Shown in pieces: positions 35,894-46,817 of a DNA stretch of 64,000 nucleotides. The position numbers and the translations under genes are program-made. Source of the stretch: Chaenocephalus aceratus (lineage: Eukaryota; Chordata; Actinopteri; Perciformes; Channichthyidae); assembly GCA_023974075.1 (NCBI GenBank), contig CM043797.1, positions 12,324,178 through 12,388,177 on the forward strand, in the 5' to 3' direction. The notes under the pieces were generated by a model that was given only the letters and a program-made list of their open reading frames with translations, was not told where the DNA came from and did not search any database. The first letter of the stretch is position 1. Each line of letters opens with the position of its first letter.

Positions 35894-38086
35894 TTTCTAC
35901 CGTTTCTCCCTTCCTGTGACTACGACGTTGCAGTGGCTGGCGTGGACCCACGTAGCTCTCTCGGCGACCTTGACCGCTGTCTGGGTGACGAGAAGCACCT
36001 AGGTAGGGACCTTGCCAACGATTGGATTTCCAGCTCTTTCTCCGGAAATCCTTGATCAGCACGAAATCGCCGGGTTGAAGGCGGTGAAGCGGACCAGTGG
36101 CAGGGGTAGGCAAGGCTGCGGCTACCTGACGTCGGATGTCTGCTAAAGTGGATGATAGGTTAACACAATATGACAACATAGCATCCTCACACAAAGTTGT
36201 GGAGGGAAGAGGACATCCTGGAGCCTTGAGTCCAATCTGTGGAGGAGCCCCAAAAAGGATTTCAAATGGGCTGAGTTGACTCCGTGTTCTTTTCCGCATC
36301 CGCATGTACATCAGCACAATGGGCAGAGCTTGTGTCCATGACAGACCTGTGTCTGCACAGCATTTTGCTAGTTTGTTTTTTATTGTGCCATTCTCTCTTT
36401 CCACCCCACCCCCACTCTGTGGATGATAAGCACAATGCTTTCTGATGTCCATGCCCATGTATTCTCCTATCTGCGTAATGGCCTCATTAGCAAAATGTGA
36501 ACCGTTGTCACTAGAAATTTTGTCTGGTAGTCCCCATCTAGGAATTATTTCCCTCAGTAGTGCCTTTGCCACAGCATTTGCTGTCTGTGCTTTTACTGGG
36601 AAAGCTTCAACCCATTTGGACCACATGTCGACCACCACTAGACAGTGCTTCTTACCCTCTGATGGGCTAAGCTCAATGAAATCCAGCATTAGGTGCTCAA
36701 ATGGCCTGGTGGGAGGTGGATGTGCTCCGGGTCCTGTAACCTTTACTGGTCTACCATAATTTTGCATAATGCAAATTAGGCATGCTTCACAGTGCTTTTG
36801 AGCTGTTACTGTGAACCCCTTGTGAACCACTCCTGATTGATAGAGTCTAACATCCCTCCTTTTGACACATGATCCAACCCATGTGTCAACTTAGCGAAAT
36901 GAGGGAAAACATTTCTTGGAAGACATGGATTGGAATTTGGACCAACCCAGATGCTGGAGGTTGGGTCAAAAACAGCCCCAGCAGCCTTCCATTGAGCCTT
37001 CTCAACTGGCGTAGCTAGCTGCTGCATGGAAGTCAGTGATGACATTTTGTCAGTGAAGGAGGAGACAGGGATTTTAACAAATGAGTGTGCGTGAGGTGCG
37101 AGAGGAATCAGAGCAGCTGCCTTTGCGGCTGAGTCAGCAGACGCATTTCCTAGGGAAACTGGGTCTGTACTGCTTGCGTGTGCGGCACATTTACAGACTG
37201 CAACCTCAGATGGGAGCAGAATGGCGTCTAGTAAGCCTGCAACCAGTACATGGTTAAGTACTGGTTTGCCATCAGATTTCAGAAATTGTCTACACTTCCA
37301 AATAGCCCCAAAATCGTGTACTACCCCGAAAGCATAGCGTGAGTCAGTGTAAATAGTCACGGTTTTGCCTTCTGCAAACGTGCAGGCTTCAGTTAGTGCG
37401 ATGAGCTCTGCTGCTTGTGCTGATAGGTGACATGGAAGTGGTCCAGAACGGAGTACAGCAGAATCTGAAACAACAGAAAAACCCACCCGATTAGTGCCCC
37501 CTTGGTCGTGAGAGGCAGACCCATCAAAGGTGCATATCCCACAATGTCACGTGAGGAGTTGAGCGCTTTCTCAGCAGCAGCCACTGCACGTAGACATTTA
37601 GGCAGGCCAGCAGCTACAGGATCTAGCTTGGAGGAGAAATAGGCCACAGGCCTCTGTTTTCCTCCATGATCTTGCAGTAGAACTGAGGTCATACACCCAT
37701 GTCGTTCATCCACTGCCTGAGTGAAAGGTTTAGTGTGATCAGGTAGACTTAGAGTCGGTGGGGATTGGAGAGCCAGCTTCATATTAATGAAGGCTTCGTC
37801 GGCTTCCGGTGTCCATATAAGATGATCTGTAGGTTTCAAACCAGTGACGTATGTGATAGTACGCAGTGGTAACTTGATTGGAGAATAGTTTGGAATGAAT
37901 GACCTGCAGTATGAACAAAACCCCAAAAATGACATCATCTGTCGCTTAGTGACAGGTTTTGGCAGAGCAGCCAATGATGCAATACGCTTATCTGAAAGCG
38001 TTTTCCCCTCTCCTGAAATGACATGACCCAAAAATGTAACTGTTCTTTGTACATATTGGAGTTTAGACAAACTGGCCTTATGGCCT
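35874..38086 (-). pseudogene. pol: pol fragment of provirus 1 (RT C-terminus, RNase H, integrase)
   Basis: Viral order: RT C-terminal part and connection (38086 to about 37550), RNase H (to about 36990), integrase (to 35874). RNase H keeps its central acidic residues (E in AAELIA, D in YTDSRYA), but a deletion of about 65 bp removes the strand before the first catalytic Asp. The integrase frame 35874-36830 retains a zinc-finger Cys pair (CEACLIC) and the DD35E triad: D50 in LMLDF, D108 in SSDNG, E144 in GVEREN. A one-base loss in a G run near 36815 shifts the frame between RNase H and integrase. Gag, protease and the RT catalytic core with YVDD are deleted. Confidence 0.9.
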
Positions 38087-38277
38087 TCAGCTCCTGGTCG
38101 CTCTGGCTGCCATCCTTTCCGTGGAGGTGTTCGTTGGATCTCGTGAAGTCAATCGGTTCCACCCCCGGCGCTGGTCCTCTCGTCCCGTACGGTTTCTGTC
38201 GAGGTAGAGGAGGATCCGAGGATCCTGGAGCACGCACCCACCAGCGTCCGTAGGTGTCCCCAATCGAACTTGCAGAG
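38087..38277 (-). other. Provirus 1 leader and deletion junction
   Basis: The leader is shared with provirus 2 down to GATCCAACGAAC. About 40 bp with no counterpart in provirus 2 (GGAAAGGATGGCAGCCAGAG) follow, and then RT sequence starts abruptly at GGCCATAAGGCCAG. The filler may be lost leader or gag sequence, or junction insert. Confidence 0.7.
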
Positions 38278-38295
38278 ATCCTGCCGACAACGCCA
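38278..38295 (-). promoter_or_regulatory. Primer-binding site, tRNA-Ser type
   Basis: On the minus strand, TGGCGTTGTCGGCAGGAT lies 2 bp after the LTR. It differs by one base from the complement of the 3' end of vertebrate tRNA-Ser(AGA/UGA) as I recall it. Confidence 0.75.
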
Positions 38296-38297
38296 CT

Positions 38298-38781
38298 TGT
38301 TATGGAAATCTAGGACCCAACACGGTGGAGAGTACAAGTCAAAGTGATCAAAACAAATAAATGGTGAATCAGACAGAGCTGTCTTTCTAGTTATTTATTT
38401 GAAGCTTCTAATACATAAGATACAATAAAAATAGACACAGGTCTCACAGAGCATAGAATAGTCTGCGTGAGTGTGCGCCATACAATGTGTTAGCAAAGCT
38501 TATATACAGAAGTAATGGGAAAGTTAGAAATCTGTCTTCACACGGTCACATTGTTATTAGACATCTGTCCTTGAGCGGTAGATAGCATAACGGTTCTCAG
38601 AGTAGGGAAGTTCTTGTGTGACTGTGTGTGAGTCTCAACCCAGTAGCCAAAGCAGCTCTGTGGCCTTGAAGCGCTTGGGAATAAACCCAAAGTAGAGTAG
38701 AATAAAAGAAAACAGCACATCTCAGGAAATGAGAAGCATTTGGTTTAAGCATATAAGGATATAATAAAGATTTCCACTACA
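38298..38781 (-). repeat. 5' LTR of provirus 1
   Basis: A 484-bp LTR, TGTAGTGG...CATAACA in the viral sense. It has a TATA-like TGTATATAAGC and an AATAAA signal in the R region (complement of TTTATT near 38394). It is followed by the TSD CTAG. Confidence 0.95.
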
Positions 38782-38908
38782 CTAGCTAATTTTGCACGTC
38801 AAGAAAGTAACAATCCAAGACATCTATTCAAATAGCGAACACAAGTACAGTTATGAGGTATTTATACTTTACTTTTAGGGGGACATATTTGTGGGCTAAA
38901 ATTACACT

Positions 38909-38914
38909 TACCAG
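38909..38914 (-). promoter_or_regulatory. Splice donor in second ERV leader
   Basis: The minus strand reads CTG|GTAAGTG, a consensus donor just downstream of the PBS at 38933-38950. This is the normal place for a retroviral major splice donor. Confidence 0.6.
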
Positions 38915-38932
38915 TTCTGAAGATGTGTTGGT

Positions 38933-38950
38933 ATCCTGCCGACAACGCCA
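38933..38950 (-). promoter_or_regulatory. Primer-binding site of a second ERV family
   Basis: The same 18 bases TGGCGTTGTCGGCAGGAT as in the proviruses, here next to an unrelated LTR (38954-39378). Two ERV families therefore share the tRNA-Ser-type primer. Confidence 0.75.
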
Positions 38951-38953
38951 ATT

Positions 38954-39378
38954 TGTGGAGGAAACTTCTGAACAATTGGAGTCAGGACTCAGAGAGACAC
39001 GAGGAGAGCTGGAGCTTTGATGGCAAACACTGATGGTTTATTTGGAGCTTCGGCCGGAGAATTCACAAGACATGTCACGGGCCACGACTTGACCACACGG
39101 TAGAGATGCCACAATCAATTCTGAAGAACTCCTTCTGTAGCTCGCGGTTTGAACTAGTTCGGAGTGTAATATCAGCGATCCTGAACAGTTAACTACCTCA
39201 TGGCGGCTTGTGCTCTGTCATAGACTGGCAACAACAATGCGCCCAAGCTGCTCCTCCTTAAGAGAGATAGCAGCAATACCCAAGGCCGTAGAACTATGCC
39301 ATGGGAAAGGAGACAGTGAGAGAAGAAAATGATGAACTGTGTCAAAGGTTGAATACCTAAGCAAATTATTCCCCAACA
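38954..39378 (-). repeat. LTR of a second ERV family
   Basis: In the viral sense it starts TGTTGGGGAATAATTTGC and ends AGTTTCCTCCACA, followed by 3 bp and the PBS. It is 425 bp and unlike the provirus 1/2 LTR. Only LTR, PBS and about 150 bp of leader survive (38786-38953). Provirus 1 interrupts or borders it, so provirus 1 inserted into this older element. The partner LTR is not in the window. Confidence 0.8.
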
Positions 39379-39955
39379 ATATTGAAACTTTAATTTTACT
39401 TCATTTATCTGACAGCTATGTGGTTTCCTGAAACTTAAAAAACATTATACCATCAGATGCCACAGGGGCGTCGCCTGGACCTGGAAACATTCGGGGCTTA
39501 GCCCACAGTGGCGGCGCTACAGTCGAATTTTCTTCTGCAAGACTCCCCACACGCACATACACAATTGCGCCATCTAGTGTCACAAACGTATGCCTGCATT
39601 AGCTTTGTTACGGCAATGGATTGTGGGAGATTCTCATAGCACGTGAGGATCTCTTGAGGGTAAGGTGCCTGTATTATGTCGGTGGACAAAATGTAGGCTA
39701 TGTTTTTATTTTATAAGGACAATAACGTACTGTTGTGTTTGTTTAGTTTAATGTTAATTGTTTAATGCTCACAGTCACAGCAACATGTTTTTTGTGTGAT
39801 TGGCTATTTGCAGTGGCGAGCCGTGACTTTTATACCTAGGCCCTCTGACACCCACCCCTTCCCTCGAGTTATTATGTCACAGCATCGTATACTTCAGCGG
39901 AATATCAAAACAACGGGGTGCAAAACACATAAATGAAAGCAACCCTCTACCACAC

Positions 39956-40850
39956 AAAACAACACCTGTAAATAACCCTATTTGTGTTCTTTGAAATCTT
40001 GGAAAGCTTGCTTTCCAGTCCCTTTGCCAGAGGGGCTGAAAGGCTCCCTAAAGTCTGGATCAAAGCAGGGAGGTTTTTTAGGGTTGCATTCACAGACTCA
40101 ATTTGACATGCCCAGTGAGTGTGTGACAGCTGAACAAGTTGTTTGTCCCCTACCTCTAGCTGTTTCTGAAATGTTTCCAATCTCTGATGGTGGACAAGAG
40201 ATGTGGAGAAGAAAGAGTAGAGACACTCCAGGACTCCTGGAGTGTCTCTACTTCTTTGATCTCCTGGACCAGGAGATCAAAGAAGTCACGTGCCTCTGGG
40301 ATGGCTTTGCAAGTAGCGCAAAGGACAAGATTGAGTTCATGGGCATAGCAGTGAACATAAAGTGCTTCTGGATGCTTCTCTCTAAACCGAGCTTGTACAC
40401 CTCTCACTTTTCCACTCATAACAGCAGCACCATCATCATAACTCTTGGCAACACATTTAAGATGTCCTATTCCATGTTTGTCAAGTAGCTGCTCTATTGT
40501 GTCAGTGATAGTTTTAGCATCAAATGCTGCAAGCTGAGAAAGTCCAAGGAACCTTTCTTTCACTGAGCCTTGTGGACTTACATATCGCACACACAATGCA
40601 AGCTGCTCTGTGTGATCATCCCTTGCTTCATCCACCATTACCGAGTACATTTTTGCCTCTTTGATCTCAGATATTATCCTTGCCATTATAACGTTGGCGG
40701 TGCTTTCAATCATCTCATTCTGTGATGAGGGTGAGAGGTAGGTCACACATGAAGGTGGCTTATATGTTTGCAGAAAAGCATTAAAGTTTTCAAGAAGCTT
40801 CATGCATTCCATAAAATTACCCTTGTTATCACTCTCTGCTGCTTAGTTGT
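39956..40850 (-). pseudogene. hAT transposase, DUF4371/RNase H-like core
   Basis: A 218-codon frame (40156-40812) holds motifs of ZMYM1-like hAT transposases: YSVMVDEARD, SYDDGAAVMSG and HCYAHELNLVL in order. After FFDLL, two short palindromes (40216-40286) insert about 20 foreign residues. The frame then continues as SSPHLLSTIRDWKHF and shifts to another frame (39947-40180) with QLVQLSHTHWACQ, the family's conserved SxTRW-A-C segment with R replaced by H. The C-terminal hAT dimerisation region is absent. It is a dead gene. Confidence 0.85.
40216..40286. repeat. Twin 37-bp perfect palindromes, overlapping by 3 bp
   Basis: 40216-40252 is AGTAGAGACACTCCAGGA, C, then its exact complement. 40250-40286 is ACTTCTTTGATCTCCTGG, A, then its exact complement. 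Both have 18-bp arms and a 1-nt centre, and they lie head to tail inside the transposase gene. They explain the plus-strand open frame seen there. Confidence 0.96.
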
Positions 40851-41195
40851 GCCCTCTGAAAGCAATCCCTTGCTTCCCAAGAAAGGCTGTCACTGCCGCT
40901 ATGCGTTTTCAGATACTCCCTACGTTCCTGAATCTCACTGACATTTTTGCAGCATGTAGCTGCTGTGTGATATCCCCGTGGACCTGGGTGGCTTTAAAGC
41001 TCTTCCAGAGAATAATTGAGGCCTTGTGTATGTTTGACTTTTCATGTTCTCGAAAAGAATCCAATGAACGCTTCCAGTTTGTGTATCCTGAGGTGGTGAG
41101 GATGTCCCTTTGATCCCTTGATTGCTTTGGTTTGCCATATAATCTACAACTAAAGCAGAATGCTGCATTGGCAGTTTTAGAATATTCGAGCCATT
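40851..41195 (-). pseudogene. hAT transposase, TTF-type zinc-finger region
   Basis: Read in the frame after the MITE, the minus strand encodes WLEYSKTANAAFCFSCRLYG, the W-LEYS...AFCF-CR core of the TTF-type zinc finger that precedes DUF4371. Then follow SGYTNWKRSF and SNIHKAS, the usual second half with a conserved H. A shift near 40930 breaks the link to the DUF4371 core. The exon continues beyond the inserted MITE at 54673-54924. Confidence 0.8.
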
Positions 41196-42116
41196 TAAGG
41201 CTGCGGCCACACGAGGACGAAAACGGTCGTTTGCGTTACTGTTTAGTGTCATATAGACCGTTCGGCCACACGAGGACGACCGAATAAGGCACTAAACGAC
41301 TGAGGAAACGATAACGGGTCCCAAGGTGGATAGAACGGCATACGCAACGCTCTGGGGGTCCAACGGCTCCGTGTGTACGCCCTATACGATAATTTTCTGA
41401 TAATGATGAGGCAATAGCCCCGCCTCTCCTCACCTCTGCTGCTCACCCCCGCGTAAAAGTAAACTGCACCCTGAATTCAGATTATTTATCTTTCTCTCGA
41501 TATGGACCTAAACGCGAGTGAAGTCTAATCTGACAGGACGGAGACACGCAGCTCTGCTCACCTGCAGCAAAACACACACTTCAAGTCAGATCATCACCCT
41601 TAGCTATTTTAATTACCTCTCAAACTCCCTAAACTAGTTATAAATATGTTTATTTTTTCTGTCGGCCGGGTCACTCATTACTGGATCAGCTGCTGCATGA
41701 GACAGACACTGACGCTGTCCGAAGAGAGGGAGGAAAAAGAGAGGCTCCGTGTATTTTATTATTATATTATATAGAGTCGTTATTCATTTGTTTTAAAGCT
41801 CAATAAATAACAAAGAAGACCTTTGACCGGAAGTTTTATAATTTTGTCCGGAAGATTTAAACTTTAATACACGTTGACTGGCGAAAAACTCTGCTCGGTT
41901 CCCTCGGCCCCCACCGCGGAGAATAAACAGAAGGGCAACCATGACAACCATGCTTCTTCGCTGCTTTTGTGGAGGAAGTTACAGCGCCACGTACAGGCTC
42001 CTGCATATGTACTGCAGCTTCTCCAGCGGTTGGAGCTAAACGGAGCTGTCTCGTGTGGACAGATACTATCCGGATAACTATTGCGTGTGGACGGAAGCTT
42101 TTTTGCGATTGCGTTT

Positions 42117-42603
42117 TGTAGTGGACATTTTTATTATATCCTTATATACTTAAACCAAATGCTTCTCATTTCCTGAGATGTGCTTTCTTTCTTCCTTTCC
42201 ATCTTTCCTTTGGGTTTATTCCCAGGCGCTTCAAGGTCACAGAGCTGCTTTGGCTACTGGGAGACTCACACACAGTCACACAAGAACTTCCCTACTCTGA
42301 GAACCGTTATGCTATCTACAGCTCAAGGCCAGAAGGTGTCTAATAACAATGTGGCCGTGTGAAGACAGATTTATAACGTTCCCACTCTTTTTCTATATAA
42401 GCTCTGCTATCACATTGTACTGCGCACACTCTCGCAGACTATTCTATGCTCTGTGAGACTTGTGTCTATTTTTATTGTATCCTATGTATTTGAAGCTTCA
42501 AATAAATAACCACAAAGACAGCTCTGTTCGATTCACCATTTATTTGTTTTGATCACTTTGACTTGTACTCTCCAGCCGTGTTGGGTCCTAGATTTCCATA
42601 ACA
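42117..42603 (+). repeat. 5' LTR of provirus 2
   Basis: 487 bp, TGTAGTGG...CATAACA. TATATAA at 42394-42400 and AATAAA at 42501-42506 mark U3/R. Identical to the 3' LTR over the last 300 bp. Confidence 0.96.
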
Positions 42604-42605
42604 AG

Positions 42606-42623
42606 TGGCGTTGTCGGCAGGAT
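42606..42623 (+). promoter_or_regulatory. Primer-binding site, tRNA-Ser type
   Basis: TGGCGTTGTCGGCAGGAT starts 2 bp after the LTR. It has one mismatch to the complement of a tRNA-Ser 3' end with CCA. Confidence 0.78.
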
Positions 42624-43066
42624 CTCTGCAAGTTCGATTGGGGACACCTCCGGACGCTGGTGGTTGCTAGCTCCAGGATCCTCGGATCCTCCTCTACCTC
42701 GACAGAAACCGTACGGGACGAGAGGACCAGCGCAGGGGGGTGGAACCGATTGACTTCACGAGATCCAACGAACTCAAAGGGCTTTCAATACTCGGTGAGA
42801 TGTACAGAGTCTAAATTGTTTAAAGTTAAACGTAATTAAACTCAACATGACATTTATGAGAGGGACTGCTCGAAAGTAGGATATTTGGGATATTCGTCGT
42901 GATTTGGGATTACGATCAGTTTTTGTGTGATTTGTACTGAGAAACAAATATCACATCATCGACGGATGAAAAAATAGTGTTTTGGTAACACGGGTGTTTT
43001 GGTAACACTTAAAGACTTTGTTATGGGAGCAAAGCAAGTGTTTTGGTAACACTTAAAGACTTTGTT
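42624..43066 (+). other. Provirus 2 leader with splice donor and tandem duplication
   Basis: Untranslated leader. A candidate major splice donor CTCG|GTGAGA lies near 42794. A 44-bp unit ending TTATGGGAGCAAAGCA is duplicated at about 42990-43080, giving two copies of the gag start sequence, ATGGGAGCAAAGCA. Only the second leads into the gag frame. Confidence 0.65.
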
Positions 43067-44159
<1,093 letters not shown>

Positions 44160-44244
44160 TCTTGCTATTGAGTAGGAAAATGTAGAAGACATGTCTGTGG
44201 TTAAAGAGGGTACATATTTGAAATATGACAGTGAATGTTTGCAT

Positions 44245-44595
44245 TAAGAAATGTCCCACACTGACTTTGGCAGTCATGGGTGTTGATGTTACATTTTTGG
44301 TTGATTCTGGGGCTACACATTCTGTGGTAAAAAAGGGCAGATTTGCCTGAATGCAAATGTAGTGATAGATTTATTCACTCAATAGGAGCTGGGTAACTGT
44401 AAAGGAGAAGTTTCTGTACCACTTCAGAGTAAAGATAACGGTGATGACAGTCATCCATTTCCATCACATCAGTAAAAAATAGTTATTTTATCATCTGTCT
44501 GCCCAATAAATTTACTGGGCAGAGATCTGATTCTCCGGTTCGGCTTGGACCTCATTTTTCCACAAATGAGGGTCTTAAAGTCCGACAGCCATCTC
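44245..44595 (+). pseudogene. pro: Retroviral aspartic protease remnant
   Basis: LVDSGATHSVV, with the catalytic DSGA at 44303-44314, and downstream NLLGRDLI near 44510-44530, the conserved C-terminal half of retropepsins. These two blocks in order identify a protease that would process Gag-Pol. TGA and TAG codons lie between the blocks (near 44345-44375), so the gene is inactive. Confidence 0.8.
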
Positions 44596-44872
44596 CTTCG
44601 ATGGTTAAAAAAAAACTGTCATTTGATGATAAAGAACTGGTGAATGTGTATCAAATGGGCTGCTGACATATCCTGATTCTCAGGCGTTGTTGCCTTTGAC
44701 TTACGTGTTTTTCCACCTGCTGTGTGGAGGCTTCTCATTTGCATTGTACTGCTAACGTGGTTGAAGGATCCGGGTAAATGCTATGATGAGAGTTTTTCTG
44801 TTAGAATGTGTGAATGATGAGCTCATGTTTAAAACTATGTATTGGAGTTTGCTGGTTCTGTTACACTCATAC
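44596..44872 (+). other. Start of pol before the P-like insertion
   Basis: Degenerate pol sequence, no motif recognised. It ends with ACTCATAC, the left TSD of the transposon. Confidence 0.5.
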
Positions 44873-45611
44873 CAGAGCCATTTAATAGAAGAGTTACGAC
44901 ATCTCCGTTCACTCCAATGGACCACTTTTTTACAGCAATGGCGGATCGTGGAGCCTCTCAATCGTTCCCCGGAAGTTAGCACCAAGGCTGGTAGAGCTGT
45001 GGAGTTGCAGCACAATAGACCGTTCGTGACGGACTTTTAAAGGTAAGAAGAAGTTTCAAGATTTATATTGCGGATATTATCAGTACATCTGATTCAAATG
45101 AACATGTGTATTAAAGGATGTCAGTGGATTATCCCTAAATTAGTAGATTTAGGGAATGTTTACAGATAACAGATTAAGCTAGCATACCGAAGCAAGTTAG
45201 CAACACACGTTGAACAGCCTTTCAATTGTAAATTCCGTTCTCTTAATGTCATTTCGTCCAACATGTTGAATTAGAGAAGAGGGGCTTCTAAATGGGATTG
45301 TATGCGGGGGTGGAGGGAGTTAAATATTAGATACATATAACTTTGGTGCGTGTAAGAGTGAGTGTTTTTAGCAGAGCCATATTGTGTCCTTGTGATTCTG
45401 TTGATTATTACCTGTCTGTATAATGTTGCAGCTCAGCTGATTTTGGATTGATGGCAAAGGGAGAGGCACTTAAGTGAGAGTGAAAACACAAGGTAAGTTT
45501 AATACTACGGTTTTATATAAGTAAACACCTTATCTCCCCAAGGCATTTCCCATCCAATAGGTGTGCTGTGTGTGTATAACCTTTTCTCCTGTCTGTTACT
45601 CCCTCTTTCAG

Positions 45612-45740
45612 CACAAGAACCAGAGGGGGATTCAATGGAGCCTGAATACCTGCACTGAGACCCTCACCCTGCACCCTGAGTCTCAACTCTCAGTGTTTTT
45701 CAAGCCTTTCCCTGTTTTTTTGTATTAAACAAAACATTAA
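45612..45740 (+). other. Possible terminal-exon-like segment, uncertain
   Basis: A pyrimidine tract and CTCTTTCAG are followed by 15 codons (AQEPEGDSMEPEYLH), a stop, and ATTAAA at about 45723. It looks like a last exon with a poly(A) signal on the plus strand, opposite to the THAP exon. It could be chance or a captured host fragment. Confidence 0.2.
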
Positions 45741-45805
45741 GCTTTCCCAATGGTGTGGTTTTCGTTTTGTGAAAAAGTGCAAATGCAGTGTTTGTATATA
45801 ATTAC

Positions 45806-45955
45806 ATCACATATTTTGTTGCTGTTGGTCGTGAAATTGCTCCTGCTGACTTGAGCCAGACATTTTTTCCTCCGCTCTGTGTCAGTGGGGAAGCCGTACA
45901 TTCGTACTCCTTTCTCTGAGCGATTTGAGCATCCCCAGGCAGCACAGCAAACCAT
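45806..45955 (-). pseudogene. THAP-domain first exon of a P-type transposase
   Basis: An ATG at 45955 sits in a perfect Kozak context (GCCACCATGG). The 50 codons begin MVCCAAWGCSNRSEKG and include YGFPTDTERRKK and end NKICD at a GTAATT donor. This is the first part of a C2CH THAP zinc finger: C-x(4)-C at the start, the FP-D-RR core, then the third Cys, with the final His expected on the next exon. The Trp that normally follows RRKK is Cys here, which should weaken folding. THAP fingers give sequence-specific DNA binding in P transposases and in host THAP proteins. No downstream exons are recognised in the 0.9 kb that remain. Confidence 0.72.
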
Positions 45956-46090
45956 GGTGGCGACGAGGAGGCAGCACAGCAAACCAGGACAACACGGAGG
46001 AAAAGGCACCGACAAACTGCATGATATGCTATTCAATGTTTATTGAATTCCATGTATTTGCAATGGATGTTCCTAAAACAACACATTTAA

Positions 46091-46122
46091 CATCATCCTC
46101 ATCCTCATCCTCATCCTCATCC

Positions 46123-46180
<58 letters not shown>
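46091..46180. repeat. (CATCCT)n/(CAT)n microsatellite
   Basis: About 90 bp of CAT units, the first part with CCT interruptions. Poly-Ser and poly-Asp frames here are artefacts. Confidence 0.96.
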
Positions 46181-46817
46181 ATGCTGCTAGTCCTGCTGCT
46201 GCTGCTAGTCCTTTGATAGTCACCTGTCCTTTCTGAAAGCCATAAAGATGACATTAGTCATTTAGATAACTTGTGTCCTCAATTACCAGGGGATTACTGA
46301 AACTACCATGAATTTAAGAAAATGGTAGAAATGAATCCAATCTGAATTTTAAAGCATTACTTTAGATCCCCTCCCTCTAAATGTATCAATAAACATTAGA
46401 AAGTGATGCTCCTGACTACCATACAAGTTTAAGAAGATAATATTGGTTTGAAAGAATTCAAAGCTATAAATAAACAGCAACAGGCTCTTTAACAAGGCAC
46501 TGTTAGTAACATGTAAACTAGTTGTTCACACTAATCCTAATATTATCACTTAATATTAGCAAATTCTATTTTATTTTTTAAAACATATTGATGTAAATAC
46601 ATACACATATCGATTTGTTGTATAAATATTGCAAATCAAAACCTTTATTCACTAATAATTACCAAAAATCGTAGTTCTATCTCCTGTTATCAATGCATTC
46701 ACATTGCCCGCCATGAACTTCCGGGGAACGATCCTCGTCTACATGAACCACGTGACGATAACCGTTTTTGGACTTCCGTTGTCGTAACTCTTCTATCTAT
46801 ATGGCGCTGACTCATAC

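Larger units (their letters stand above)
31854..38781 (-). mobile_element. Provirus 1: endogenous retrovirus, deleted
   Basis: Minus-strand provirus bounded by TGTAGTGG...CATAACA LTRs (the downstream one lacks its first part) and a 4-bp TSD CTAG (31850-31853, 38782-38785). Order in the viral sense: LTR, PBS, leader, deletion of gag/protease/N-terminal RT, RT C-terminal part, RNase H, integrase, tandem repeats, env leader, nested hAT, env SU, deletion of all TM, 3' LTR. Class I (gamma-like) affinity is inferred from the TSD length and the Env motifs. It is nearly identical to provirus 2 where both survive. Every gene is interrupted, so it cannot make virus. Confidence 0.92.
44873..46809 (-). 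mobile_element. P-element-like transposon with THAP exon, inside provirus 2 pol
   Basis: It starts CAGAGCCATTTAATAG and ends CTATATGGCGCTG. The two ends are inverted repeats over about 30 bp (sharing ATAGAAGAGTTACGACA). A second inverted pair, ATCGTTCCCCGGAAGTT, lies further in. A perfect 8-bp TSD ACTCATAC flanks it (44865-44872, 46810-46817). An 8-bp TSD, terminal plus subterminal inverted repeats and a THAP exon on the minus strand together point to the P superfamily. A hAT is the main alternative, but hATs do not normally carry THAP. No catalytic domain is left. Confidence 0.75.

Noticed and set aside
38278..38295. A tRNA gene
   Set aside because: Only the 18 bases complementary to a tRNA 3' end are present, next to an LTR; this is a primer-binding site.
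39982..40488. 168-codon plus-strand open frame
   Set aside because: Antisense of the hAT transposase; the twin palindromes keep both strands open.
41236..41446. Open frames in the Harbinger-like MITE
   Set aside because: Short, in a non-coding MITE; equivalent frames are not preserved in the copy at 20765-21929.
45737..46036. A host THAP gene on the minus strand
   Set aside because: The THAP exon lies between terminal inverted repeats with an 8-bp TSD inside a provirus, so a transposon origin is simpler.
46029..46223. Poly-Asp/poly-Ser proteins
   Set aside because: Translation of a CAT/CCT microsatellite.
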